64,000 bases of DNA from Lunatimonas lonarensis (lineage in GTDB: Bacteria > Bacteroidota > Bacteroidia > Cytophagales > Cyclobacteriaceae). Of this stretch, positions 8,598-16,640 are shown piece after piece; position 1 is the first letter of the stretch, and every line of letters begins with the position of its first letter. Location of the stretch: NCBI RefSeq assembly GCF_000390185.1, contig NZ_AQHR01000110.1:124001-188000 (forward strand), written 5' to 3'. A program made the position numbers and the translations under genes. A model generated the notes under the pieces. It was not told the origin of the DNA and did not search any database. It worked only from the letters and a program-made list of their open reading frames with translations.

Positions 8598-9866
8598 ATG
8601 AGAAAGAATGACCAGAGTCCCAAAAAATCAAAACCCACCCTTCAGTCCTCCCGCCGCGCAGCCATTCAGTCTGTCTTGGGTCTTGCGGGTACCGGCCTGC
8701 TATTGCCCCTTTCGTCTTATGCAGAGACCCCGACTCCTACAGGTACCAAGTATGGGGAGGTGAAGATCACCCGCTTGGAGACGTTTCTAGTGAAACCCCG
8801 CTGGATTTTCTTGAAAATCCACACGGACGCAGGTGTGGTAGGCCTTGGTGAACCGCTGTTGGAGGGGAGGGCGTTGACGATACAAACGGCCATCCAGGAA
8901 ATAGAGCCGTATCTGATCGGTAAGGATCCGCGGCAAGTAGTTCACCACTGGCAGGCCATCTACCGGCATGCGTTTTATCGGGGTGGCCCCATTCTGACGT
9001 CCGCCCTGAGTGGAATAGATCAGGCCCTATGGGACATCAAAGGTAAGCTGCTGGGTGTGCCCGTATATGAGCTTTTTGGAGGCCCTACCCGGGACCGGGT
9101 ACGTATCTATGGACGTGCCAGCAACGCGGAAGATATGAAGAAGCGCAAAGCGGAAGGTTACACCGTAATAAAAACCGGTGTCGCCAAGCGGCAGCCTGCA
9201 GGAATTGTAGAGAACCCGGCGTTTATTCGGTATGCTGTGGACAACTTTGCGTCGCTACGTGAAGCTGGCGGACCTGAAATGGATATAGGCATAGACTTTC
9301 ATGGAGCCATCTCTCCACAGACTGCCAAACTGTTGATCAGGGAACTGGAGCCGTACCAGCCCATGTTCGTCGAGGAACCCTGCCAGGCCCAGAATGTCGA
9401 TGTGATGGTCGATATAGCCCGTGGTACCCACCTGCCCATTGCCACTGGGGAGCGAATTTTTACGAAATGGGGATTTCGGGAGATCTTGGAAAAGGGAGCG
9501 GCCAGCATACTCCAACCGGATATCTGCCATGCAGGAGGACTCACAGAATGTCGCTTGATCGCGGGTATGGCGGAAGCCTATTACGCCGCCATCGCTCCCC
9601 ACAACCCCATGGGGCCAATCTCCCTAGCCTGTGGGCTTCACCTTGCGGCGAGTATTCCCAACTTCCTGGTCCAGGAGCAGGTGTCGCTCGGTGAAGGATA
9701 CCTTAAAAACCCCTTTAAGCTGCAATCCGACGGCAGTGTGTTGATCCCAAGGGGCCCAGGGTTAGGCGTTGAACTGGATGAGGACGCCCTACAGGATAAA
9801 ATCGGCCACGATTGGAAAAACCCGGAAACCTATCATCCATTTGACGGGTCTGTAGTAGATTGGTGA
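8598..9866 (+). CDS. dgoD: Tat-exported D-galactonate dehydratase-like enzyme
   Basis: 422 residues. The body closely follows E. coli DgoD: WIFLKIHTDAGVVGLGEPL, AFYRGGPILTSALSGIDQAL, IDFHGAIS (D and H), MFVEEPC (E), IATGERIF (E), ILQPDICHAGGLTEC and IAPHNPMGPISLA (H). The family dehydrates D-galactonate to 2-keto-3-deoxygalactonate with Mg. What differs is an extra N-terminal 50 residues with SSRRAAIQSV, a hydrophobic core and a cleavage-like SSYAE, so a Tat leader is predicted and the enzyme should be periplasmic. The E. coli enzyme is cytosolic. Substrate assignment rests on overall similarity; a related aldonate is possible. It is coupled to the gene upstream by a 21-base gap. Confidence 0.85.
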   Translation: MRKNDQSPKKSKPTLQSSRRAAIQSVLGLAGTGLLLPLSSYAETPTPTGTKYGEVKITRLETFLVKPRWIFLKIHTDAGVVGLGEPLLEGRALTIQTAIQEIEPYLIGKDPRQVVHHWQAIYRHAFYRGGPILTSALSGIDQALWDIKGKLLGVPVYELFGGPTRDRVRIYGRASNAEDMKKRKAEGYTVIKTGVAKRQPAGIVENPAFIRYAVDNFASLREAGGPEMDIGIDFHGAISPQTAKLLIRELEPYQPMFVEEPCQAQNVDVMVDIARGTHLPIATGERIFTKWGFREILEKGAASILQPDICHAGGLTECRLIAGMAEAYYAAIAPHNPMGPISLACGLHLAASIPNFLVQEQVSLGEGYLKNPFKLQSDGSVLIPRGPGLGVELDEDALQDKIGHDWKNPETYHPFDGSVVDW

Positions 9867-9878
9867 GGACAATAACCC

Positions 9879-9910
9879 TTTGGTCTTTTCGTCAACTTAC
9901 GTTATCTTTT
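9879..9910 (+). promoter_or_regulatory. Promoter of the ManD-like gene (TTTG, 20 bases, TATCTTTT)
   Basis: TTTG at 9879-9882 and TATCTTTT at 9903-9910 are separated by 20 bases, the spacing expected for the Bacteroidota -33/-7 pair; only the last base of the -7 box differs from TAnnTTTG. Predicted start near 9916, leaving a leader of about 40 bases before the ATG at 9956. The ManD-like gene may therefore be expressed separately from the two upstream genes. Confidence 0.45.
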
Positions 9911-9955
9911 CCATGCCCATGTTTTTATTACAATAAACCAAAAAATCCATAACGA

Positions 9956-11308
9956 ATGAATACCTCTAAACAACACAACAGAAGAAAATTATTGAAGGGA
10001 TTGGGTCTGGGGTCAATGGCTGGCATGCTAGGGCTCTTCTCCAGTCAGGAAGCGCAGGCTAAGGAGGAGAAAGAAACTCCAAGCTACCTGCGAGGTTTAC
10101 CTCCTCTCAAGATTACCAACGTGAAGGCAATAGGAACAGCACCCAGCGGCTCCAACCTCATTGTGGTAAAGGTTGAGACCTCCGAGCCGGGCTTGTACGG
10201 GCTTGGCTGTGCCACCTTTACCCAGCGGGCGTTTGCGGTAATCACTGCCATCGAAAAGTACCTGCAAGACTTTTGCGTAGGCAAAGACGTGGACAATATT
10301 GAGGACATGTGGCAGGCGGCCTTTGTAAGTTCCTATTGGAGAAACGGCCCCGTATTGAATAACGCCATCAGTGGATTGGACCAAGCACTTTGGGACATCA
10401 AAGGAAAGCGGGCCAATATGCCGGTGTACCAATTGCTGGGGGGAAAATGCCGCTTTGCCATCCCCTGCTACACCCACGCGAGTGGAAGCACCCCGGAGGA
10501 AGTTGCCGATAATGTGACCCGTTTTATGGAGGAAGGTTATCGTTATGTCCGTATTCAGCAGGGTGGATATGGAGGGACCGGTCTCACCCAAGAGCCGGAT
10601 TTTAAAAAAGCTGGATTTGGAAGGGATTCGGATCAATACATGGATCAGGGTAGATACATCCGTTCCGTACCCAAACTATTTGAAACCGTACGCAAGCAAT
10701 GCGGTGAAGAGGTGGAATTGTTGCACGATATCCATGAGCGGCTGGATCCCATCGATGCGATTCGGGTGGTAAAAAGCACAGAACCCTATCATCCTTTCTT
10801 TATTGAAGACCCTTTTTCTCCTGAGCAGATGGAGTGGTTTAAAGAGTTGCGCAATGCCACCTCCGTGCCGCTTTCCATGGGTGAGTTGTTTAACAACATC
10901 AATGAGTTCAAAGAACCCATGGTGAATCGCCTCTTCGACTATATCCGCATCCATATTTCCCAAATCGGTGGAATCAGCCCTGCAATGAAAGTGGCCAGAC
11001 TGGGAGAGTTCTATGGCATACGAACGGCGTGGCACGGCCCGGGAGATGTGTCACCGGTAGGCCATGCTGCCAATGCACACATCGATTTTGCCGTTTGGAA
11101 TTTTGGGATTCAGGAGGCTGCACGTATTACCGATGTGGCTAGGGAGATATTTCCGGGTTCGCCTACCATGAAGGATGGGTATATGTACGTCAACGAAGTG
11201 CCCGGATTGGGTGTAGACATCGATGAGAAGTTGGCTGCCAAATACCCCATGCATACACGTTCCAATTGGACTGTCCGAAAATTTGACGGAACCATCATTC
11301 GGCCTTAA
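9956..11308 (+). CDS. Tat-exported mannonate dehydratase / RspA-like (ManD family) enzyme
   Basis: 450 residues with a twin-arginine leader (HNRRKLLKGLGLGSMAGML, cleavage near SSQEAQA). The mature part is the ManD/RspA branch of the enolase superfamily: NNAISGLDQALWDIKGKRAN, LLHDIHERLDP (D, H), FFIEDPF (E), LSMGELF (E), RIHISQIGG and TAWHGPGDVSPVGHAANAH (catalytic H). ManD enzymes dehydrate D-mannonate or D-gluconate to 2-keto-3-deoxygluconate, but many members have low or unknown activity, so the substrate is open. It ends the trio of exported enolase-superfamily genes and is followed by a strong terminator. Confidence 0.87.
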   Translation: MNTSKQHNRRKLLKGLGLGSMAGMLGLFSSQEAQAKEEKETPSYLRGLPPLKITNVKAIGTAPSGSNLIVVKVETSEPGLYGLGCATFTQRAFAVITAIEKYLQDFCVGKDVDNIEDMWQAAFVSSYWRNGPVLNNAISGLDQALWDIKGKRANMPVYQLLGGKCRFAIPCYTHASGSTPEEVADNVTRFMEEGYRYVRIQQGGYGGTGLTQEPDFKKAGFGRDSDQYMDQGRYIRSVPKLFETVRKQCGEEVELLHDIHERLDPIDAIRVVKSTEPYHPFFIEDPFSPEQMEWFKELRNATSVPLSMGELFNNINEFKEPMVNRLFDYIRIHISQIGGISPAMKVARLGEFYGIRTAWHGPGDVSPVGHAANAHIDFAVWNFGIQEAARITDVAREIFPGSPTMKDGYMYVNEVPGLGVDIDEKLAAKYPMHTRSNWTVRKFDGTIIRP

Positions 11309-11314
11309 CCTAGC

Positions 11315-11357
11315 AAAAGTCTCCCATCTCACCCGTTGAAATGGGAGACTTTTTTGC
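11315..11357 (+). terminator. Terminator after the dehydratase cluster
   Basis: AAAAGTCTCCCAT (11315-11327) pairs with ATGGGAGACTTTT (11341-11353) around a 13-base loop, with a T-run to 11355. Confidence 0.85.
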
Positions 11358-11449
11358 ATTAAGCTATCAAACTTGGTGCCGTCTTCGTAGGGGCAGTGAT
11401 TCTGTACCGTAAAGTTGTCGGTCATCCTGCAGAGGGAAATTTTCCGCGG

Positions 11450-11482
11450 TTTGGACATATCCGTTGATAATGCCTAGTTTTG
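11450..11482 (+). promoter_or_regulatory. Consensus promoter of truA, immediately before the start codon
   Basis: TTTG at 11450-11453 and a perfect TAGTTTTG -7 box at 11475-11482 are 21 bases apart. The truA ATG is at 11487, only four bases after the box, so transcription would begin at or within a base or two of the start codon and the message would be leaderless. Confidence 0.6.
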
Positions 11483-11486
11483 CTCC

Positions 11487-12269
11487 ATGCAGACTCGTCC
11501 ATTCTCTTATCTGATCCGTATTCAGTATCTGGGCCTCCGCTACCACGGCTGGCAGGTTCAAAAAGGAGTTAAGACCGTTCAGGGGACATTGGAAAGGGTT
11601 TTTCGGTACGTGCTGGAACATGAAGACTTCACGGTTTTGGGATCGAGTCGTACAGATAGTGGGGTTTCCTGCCTTAACGGTGCCTTTGTGATCTACTTAA
11701 GAGAAGAACCCGAGATAAGTTTGCTTATTCAAACAGTCAATGAGCACCTACCTACTGATATCCGATTATTGGGAGCGGTACGTGTAGACAGAAACTTTAA
11801 CGTGATCCAGGATGTCGTCAAAAAAAGGTATGGGTACTATTTTTCCATTGGCCCCAAGCCCCATCCCTTTCAGAGTGCGTCCTTGGCCTATGGGGGAGCA
11901 CAGGTAGATTTGGAGCGGATGTGGGAGGCATCTGCCTGCTTTTTAGGAAGGCACGACTTCAGAAGGTTCTGCACCCACTCCAAACAGATAGAAGACTTCG
12001 TACGTGAGATCTACTCCGTTGAGCTGTGCAGTGCTGCGGGGGAGAGTCTTTGGCCGGTAGTCAGTACCTATGTGTTTAGGGTAGAGGGAAACGGTTTTTT
12101 GATGCACCAAGTTCGTCGGATGGCCGCAGCACTGCTTATGGTAGGCAGGGGGGAGCTCAGTATAAATGCGCTTCGTGCGGCACTCACCGATCCGGTTTAT
12201 AGTCCCTTTTGCCCCAAAGCACCTGCCCAAGGCTTGGTATTGGAGGAGGTGGTCTTAAAGAATCTATAA
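11487..12269 (+). CDS. truA: tRNA pseudouridine(38-40) synthase TruA
   Basis: 260 residues, the usual length. Isomerises uridines 38-40 of tRNA anticodon stems in the cytosol. The catalytic aspartate is Asp57 in SSRTDSGV. The RRYGYYF-like segment (KKRYGYYFSIG), GRHDFRRFC and the C-terminal GNGFLMHQVRRM motif are all present. The ATG at 11487 is the only start that preserves the first strand (YLIRIQYLGLRYHGWQ). A consensus promoter ends four bases upstream, suggesting leaderless translation. Confidence 0.97.
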   Translation: MQTRPFSYLIRIQYLGLRYHGWQVQKGVKTVQGTLERVFRYVLEHEDFTVLGSSRTDSGVSCLNGAFVIYLREEPEISLLIQTVNEHLPTDIRLLGAVRVDRNFNVIQDVVKKRYGYYFSIGPKPHPFQSASLAYGGAQVDLERMWEASACFLGRHDFRRFCTHSKQIEDFVREIYSVELCSAAGESLWPVVSTYVFRVEGNGFLMHQVRRMAAALLMVGRGELSINALRAALTDPVYSPFCPKAPAQGLVLEEVVLKNL

Positions 12270-12321
12270 CGAAATAGTTGGCTTATAATTTGCTATCCAC
12301 TAATTCCATTCTTGGTAGGGT

Positions 12322-12329
12322 TAGATTTG
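12322..12329 (+). promoter_or_regulatory. -7 promoter box (TAGATTTG) of the SIMPL-domain gene
   Basis: Exact TAnnTTTG match 26 bases before the ATG at 12355. A TTTG at 12289-12292 is about 29 bases upstream, longer than the usual spacing. Confidence 0.4.
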
Positions 12330-12354
12330 ACCACTGAAAAACACGTTTAGATAT

Positions 12355-13044
12355 ATGAAGAAAAACCTGATTGTTTTGATTCTGCTGGCATGCTCAGGGA
12401 TGGGATATGCTCAGCATTTGATGGTGGAGGGAAAGAGTGAATTGAAGGCATTGCCTGACGAAGCGGTGCTGGTGCTTACGCTTACAGAGGTCGCTATGAC
12501 TACTTCCGAGGTGACGAATGCGTTGAACAGGAAGTCCAAAACGGTAAGTGATGCATTGAAAAAGTCCGGAGCGAAGGCATATACCTTTACGGCGGACAAT
12601 TACTATGTGAACGTAAATCGGGTTTACACCAAAGGGACTGCCAAGGACAGCGGATACGTTGCCTCACAGCAGTTGAGGGTAGTGGTTTCTGATACGGGAA
12701 CGGACTTGGTAAAGGCGATAGAGGCGGTGCAGCAGGCGGAGAACCTAAGCTTTCAGCTGCAGTTTCGCGTTTCGGAAGTAAAGCGAAAGGGATATGAGGA
12801 GGAGTTGCTTAAGCTGGCGTTGGAGGATGCCAAGCGGCAGGCACGTGTTATTGCGGAGACCATGGGTATCACTGAGTTCAGGGTGCATCAGGTGGACTAT
12901 ACCACTGGAACCACGTTTCCGCCCATTATGTACAGGGCAGAGGCCATGATGATGAAGGCAGCCGATGATCGGGTAGGCCCTACGCTACAGGTGGAGGAGC
13001 AGACTATTTCGGACCGTGTGAAGGTTGTCTTTACCTTCGAATAG
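12355..13044 (+). CDS. Secreted SIMPL (DUF541) domain protein
   Basis: 229 residues. A Sec signal peptide (MKKNLIVLILLACSGMGYA, cleavage before Gln20) is followed by a single SIMPL/DUF541 domain: EGKSELKALPDEAVLVL, the central QLQFRVSEVKRKGYEEELLKL and ALEDAKRQARVIAETMG. The family forms oligomeric periplasmic or cell-surface proteins (BP26/OMP28 type) with poorly defined roles, some linked to oxidative stress. It has its own -7 box and is followed by the GH5 gene after 91 bases with no clear terminator between them. Confidence 0.88.
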   Translation: MKKNLIVLILLACSGMGYAQHLMVEGKSELKALPDEAVLVLTLTEVAMTTSEVTNALNRKSKTVSDALKKSGAKAYTFTADNYYVNVNRVYTKGTAKDSGYVASQQLRVVVSDTGTDLVKAIEAVQQAENLSFQLQFRVSEVKRKGYEEELLKLALEDAKRQARVIAETMGITEFRVHQVDYTTGTTFPPIMYRAEAMMMKAADDRVGPTLQVEEQTISDRVKVVFTFE

Positions 13045-13135
13045 GTATATGCTGCTTGTTCCATGATTTTTTGGATGGGCACCATTCATTGGTTAAACAG
13101 AAAGGATTAATTGATTAAATTCCGTACATTATGGT

Positions 13136-14857
13136 GTGAAAAAACTGTTAGTCCTTTTGTTTTTTTATACTGGGGGTCTATTTGCCCAGCAATCTTCAAT
13201 TCACCTGTTGAACCAGCGATTGGGGAGAGGGGTGAATATCGGTAACATGTTCGAAGCACCAGAGGAAGGTGCTTGGGGCAATTCTTTCCGGGATGACTAC
13301 TTTTCTAAAATTGCCGGCTTGGGATTTGACCATGTAAGGATCCCCATCCGCTGGGATACGCCTTCACGAACCGGACAGGCGGCTCCTTATATGATAAATC
13401 CCACGTTTTTGAACCGTATCCAAGAAGTAGTGGATATGGCTCTTGCGAATGGGTTGATGGTTATCATAAACATGCACCACCATGATGCGCTGTTTGTGTC
13501 ACCTGTTGACGAGAAGGAGAAGTTTCTCGCCCAATGGGCTCAGATTGCCGCTCACTTTGAGTCGTATCCTGAAACCCTCCTTTTTGAAGTTTTAAACGAA
13601 CCCCATGCTGCCTTGACTCCCAGGCTTTGGAATGTTTTTTTTGCAGACGCCCTGACCGTTATTAGGCAGACGAACCCGACCCGCGGGGTGCTTATGGGTA
13701 CCTCCGAATTTGGAGGAGTTAGTGGAATAGCCCATCTCGATCCTCCAAAGGATTCCAATATTATCGTTACCGTTCATTTTTATAGTCCTTTTACCTTTAC
13801 CCATCAGGGAGCAGAGTGGGTGGGAGAACATACGGATGAATGGCTTGGAACCGCCTGGCACGATTTAGTATATGAACGCGAGGCGCTGGTTCAGGAATTA
13901 GAATCTGTTGCCGACTTTTCTAAAAGAGAAAATATTCCGATTCACATGGGAGAATTCGGCGCGTACGGGAAGGCAGATATGGAATCACGAGTTCGTTGGA
14001 CCAATTTCCTGTCCAGGTATTTCGATAGCGTAGGGTACAGTTGGGCATATTGGGAGTGGAGTGCAGGATTTGGAATCTATGATCCATCTACTGATACATT
14101 TAAGGATCGGTTGGTCAGCGCGCTTTTACATGATCCCTTGGATGAACCGCGGAATGCCTATCCTTCCACCCTATATTTGAGTAATTTTGCTACGGGAAGC
14201 GATGGCTGGAATTTGATTAATCAACAGGGTGCGGCTGGCACATTGTTGACTGAATCAAATGGCCTAAGGGTTCGGATCACTCAAGGAGGAAACGAAAATT
14301 GGCATTCGCAGCTTAGCCGACACGGTTTTGATCTAAAGCAGGGAAAACTATACCGTGTATCCTTTACCGCACAAGCACAGGCACCTACCACCCTCACCCA
14401 CTATATGGGTGAGAGCTTATCTCCGTATCGTGCATACTCCGGATATCAGGGTTTTCAAGTTTCGGAAACAGAAAGGGAATTTGCGTATATTTTTAAAATG
14501 CTATCGGCGGATGATGTTAATGCCCGTATGGTATTGGATTTGGGGCAAAAAGAAACCAGTTTGTGGTTTAAATCTATGAAATTAGAACAATTGGATTTTC
14601 TTGTGTCTTCCATTCCATTGGAGCCAGTAGAAAAGATTTACGCATATCCGAATCCAGTAGAAGGTAAATTATATTTGGAAGGAGTTTTACGAGGTACATC
14701 TGGAAAACTGATCACGCCGAATGGCCAATTACTGGTTGAACTAGATTTAGATCCGCAAATGCCGACGATAAACATGGCGGGCTACCCGGCTGGGCTTTAT
14801 TTCTTACAGTTGACTACTGCTACATCCTCGCAAATTCTGCGGATTATCAAAAAATAA
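13136..14857 (+). CDS. GH5 endoglucanase-type glycosidase with CBM and T9SS sorting domain
   Basis: 573 residues. The GTG at 13136 is chosen because it begins a complete signal peptide (MKKLLVLLFFYTGGLFAQ); the ATG five bases earlier hits a stop after two codons. The GH5 barrel covers about 20-335: RGVNIGNMFEAP, DHVRIPIRWDT, acid/base Glu155 in FEVLNEPHA and nucleophile Glu273 in HMGEFGAYGK. Residues 345-485 form a beta-sandwich like CBM4/9 (SNFATGSDGWNL start). The last 75 residues are a type A T9SS sorting domain (YAYPNPVEGKLYLEG, GYPAGLYFLQL, ending LRIIKK), so the protein should cross the outer membrane by type IX secretion. Beta-glucan or mannan are typical substrates; which one cannot be told. 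Confidence 0.93.
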   Translation: MKKLLVLLFFYTGGLFAQQSSIHLLNQRLGRGVNIGNMFEAPEEGAWGNSFRDDYFSKIAGLGFDHVRIPIRWDTPSRTGQAAPYMINPTFLNRIQEVVDMALANGLMVIINMHHHDALFVSPVDEKEKFLAQWAQIAAHFESYPETLLFEVLNEPHAALTPRLWNVFFADALTVIRQTNPTRGVLMGTSEFGGVSGIAHLDPPKDSNIIVTVHFYSPFTFTHQGAEWVGEHTDEWLGTAWHDLVYEREALVQELESVADFSKRENIPIHMGEFGAYGKADMESRVRWTNFLSRYFDSVGYSWAYWEWSAGFGIYDPSTDTFKDRLVSALLHDPLDEPRNAYPSTLYLSNFATGSDGWNLINQQGAAGTLLTESNGLRVRITQGGNENWHSQLSRHGFDLKQGKLYRVSFTAQAQAPTTLTHYMGESLSPYRAYSGYQGFQVSETEREFAYIFKMLSADDVNARMVLDLGQKETSLWFKSMKLEQLDFLVSSIPLEPVEKIYAYPNPVEGKLYLEGVLRGTSGKLITPNGQLLVELDLDPQMPTINMAGYPAGLYFLQLTTATSSQILRIIKK

Positions 14858-14892
14858 AAAAACAGCGAGTCTATTCAGACTCGCTGTTTTCA
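14857..14892 (+). terminator. Terminator of the GH5 gene, overlapping the end of RNase G
   Basis: AAAACAGCGAGTCT pairs with AGACTCGCTGTTTT around a short loop, with A and T tracts on either side. The hairpin follows the GH5 stop directly and includes the last codons and stop of the convergent RNase G gene (14871-14873). Confidence 0.8.
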
Positions 14893-16451
14893 TTTATTAC
14901 TGAGATTTCAATGGTATCTCCCGCGTCATTCAGGAAACGATACTCCGTCACTGGTAGGGAAGAGTCTCTGATCAATTGAACCCATTTGAAGTATTTAAAA
15001 AACCATTTCACCCTTCGGGATATGATTCCTTGGGTAAAGTAGGCATGCAAATAAGGATGCAGCCCAATTTTGATTCTTGACGTGTTTTGGTTTACAGCGA
15101 TGTGATCCAGGTCTTTTTCCAATTTATCCGCTACTAAAATGGAAGCTTGGATTTTGCCTGTTCCATTACATGATGGACAGGTTTCTTTGGTGATAATGTT
15201 CATTTCCGGTCGTACCCGCTGCCTTGTGATCTGCATCAGACCAAACTTGCTAAGTGGCAGTACGGTATTCTTAGACCGGTCACTTTTCATCTCCTCTTTC
15301 ATGGCCTCGTAGATCGCCCGCTTGTTGTCGGCTTTCTTCATGTCAATGAAGTCGATCACGATGATGCCACCCATATCACGTAGGCGTAATTGTCGTGCGA
15401 TTTCCTTCGCGGCCACCAAATTGGTTTTCAATGCGGTGTTTTCCTGGTCACTTTCCTGATTGGATTTATTGCCACTGTTTACATCTACTACGTGTAGGGC
15501 CTCTGTATGCTCGATAATGAGATACCCACCCTGCGGTAGACTTACAGCCTGTCCAAACAGGCTTTTAATTTGTTTTTCAATACCAAAACTTTCAAAGAGC
15601 TTAGCTTTTCCGTTGTAAAGCTTTACAATTTTTTCTTTCTCTGGGGCAATGGATCGGATATAGCCTTTAATTTGGTCGTATACCTCTTCTTCTTCTACGG
15701 TGATTGCATCAAATGATTCGTTGAGTAGGTCCCGGATGATCGAGGACGCCATACCCATTTCTCCTATTACCTTGTCTCTGGTTTTGGCTTTGGCCAGTTT
15801 CTTCATTCCATCTTCCCAGGTCTGTACCAAGCTTCTTAGATCTTTGTCCAGCTCGGTGACCGATTGCCCTTCTGCTACGGTTCGGATGATTACACCGAAA
15901 TTGGCGGGCTTGATGGAAGTGATGAGACGGGAAAGCCTCTTACGCTCTTCGGCACTTCGAATCTTTTTCGAAACACTCACTGAGTCGGTAAAAGGTACCA
16001 ATACCAGAAATCTTCCGGCAAAGGAGAGCTCACAGGATAGTCGGGGGCCTTTCGTAGAAATAGGCTCTTTTACCACCTGAACCAACACTTGGTTGTTTTT
16101 CGACAATACCTGCGAGATCTTTCCCAGTTTGTCAATTTCAGGTGCTTTTTCAAACCCTTTTAGATTTTGGCCGGAGTAGCCATTGTTTTTGACCTGTTTG
16201 ATAAGTTTGTTTAGGCTGTTGATATTTGGGCCTAGATCCTGATAATGCAGGAAGGCGTCCTTCTCGTAGCCAACGTCAATAAAGGCTGCGTTGAGCCCGT
16301 TGACGATTTTTTTGACAGATCCTAAATAGATATCTCCAACCTTAAACTTGCTGTCCTCCGATTCCACGTGGAGTTCCACCAAGTTTTTGTTTTTTAAAAG
16401 GGCTATGCGACTACCGTTTTGAGAAGAATCAATTACTAATTCCGTGCTCAA
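14871..16451 (-). CDS. rng: Ribonuclease E/G family endoribonuclease
   Basis: 526 residues, RNase G-sized with no long C-terminal scaffold. An S1 domain occupies about 35-130 (VGDIYLGSVKKIVNGLNAAF; AFLHYQDLG). The two metal-binding aspartate motifs are HVVDVNSGN and GGIIVIDFIDM, and the zinc-link is TCPSCNGTG. It processes rRNA and decays mRNA in the cytosol. The start is TTG (16449-16451), supported by an AGGAG seven bases upstream and by the N-terminus STELVIDSSQNGSRIALLK, which fits the family. The tail-to-tail GH5 terminator covers its 3' end. Confidence 0.95.
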   Translation of the reverse strand: MSTELVIDSSQNGSRIALLKNKNLVELHVESEDSKFKVGDIYLGSVKKIVNGLNAAFIDVGYEKDAFLHYQDLGPNINSLNKLIKQVKNNGYSGQNLKGFEKAPEIDKLGKISQVLSKNNQVLVQVVKEPISTKGPRLSCELSFAGRFLVLVPFTDSVSVSKKIRSAEERKRLSRLITSIKPANFGVIIRTVAEGQSVTELDKDLRSLVQTWEDGMKKLAKAKTRDKVIGEMGMASSIIRDLLNESFDAITVEEEEVYDQIKGYIRSIAPEKEKIVKLYNGKAKLFESFGIEKQIKSLFGQAVSLPQGGYLIIEHTEALHVVDVNSGNKSNQESDQENTALKTNLVAAKEIARQLRLRDMGGIIVIDFIDMKKADNKRAIYEAMKEEMKSDRSKNTVLPLSKFGLMQITRQRVRPEMNIITKETCPSCNGTGKIQASILVADKLEKDLDHIAVNQNTSRIKIGLHPYLHAYFTQGIISRRVKWFFKYFKWVQLIRDSSLPVTEYRFLNDAGDTIEISVINENSESE

Positions 16452-16458
16452 ATCGTGT

Positions 16459-16463
16459 CTCCT
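16459..16463 (-). promoter_or_regulatory. Shine-Dalgarno AGGAG before the RNase G TTG start
   Basis: The minus strand reads AAAGGAGAC seven bases before the TTG at 16451. Clear Shine-Dalgarno sites are uncommon in this window, and this one decides the start codon of the gene. Confidence 0.55.
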
Positions 16464-16516
16464 TTGTTTAAAATGTTAAAGAACTTATTTGTGTGTAATT
16501 CAAAAAGAAGAAGCGA

Positions 16517-16606
16517 TTACTTCTTCTTGTGTCTGTTTTTTCTGAGTCTCTTCTTCCGCTTGTGCGTAGCGATCTTATGTCTTTTTCTTTTCTTACCGCA
16601 AGGCAT
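16517..16606 (-). CDS. AURKAIP1/COX24-like 29-aa basic protein (bS22/mS38-type)
   Basis: A 29-residue gene from the ATG at 16604-16606 to the TAA at 16517-16519. It starts MPCGKKRKRHKIATHKRKKR and is almost entirely Lys, Arg and His. This is the tiny protein that is near-universal in Bacteroidota and annotated AURKAIP1/COX24 domain protein. It resembles the mitochondrial mS38 and mycobacterial bS22 small-subunit proteins, so a ribosomal role at the decoding-site helix is likely. It sits between the TPR gene and RNase G on the same strand; the run HU, TPR, this gene, RNase G reads as a translation-linked cluster. Confidence 0.9.
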   Translation of the reverse strand: MPCGKKRKRHKIATHKRKKRLRKNRHKKK

Positions 16607-16640
16607 AGTCTAACTGTTTATTGGTTTACAATACGTTTAA

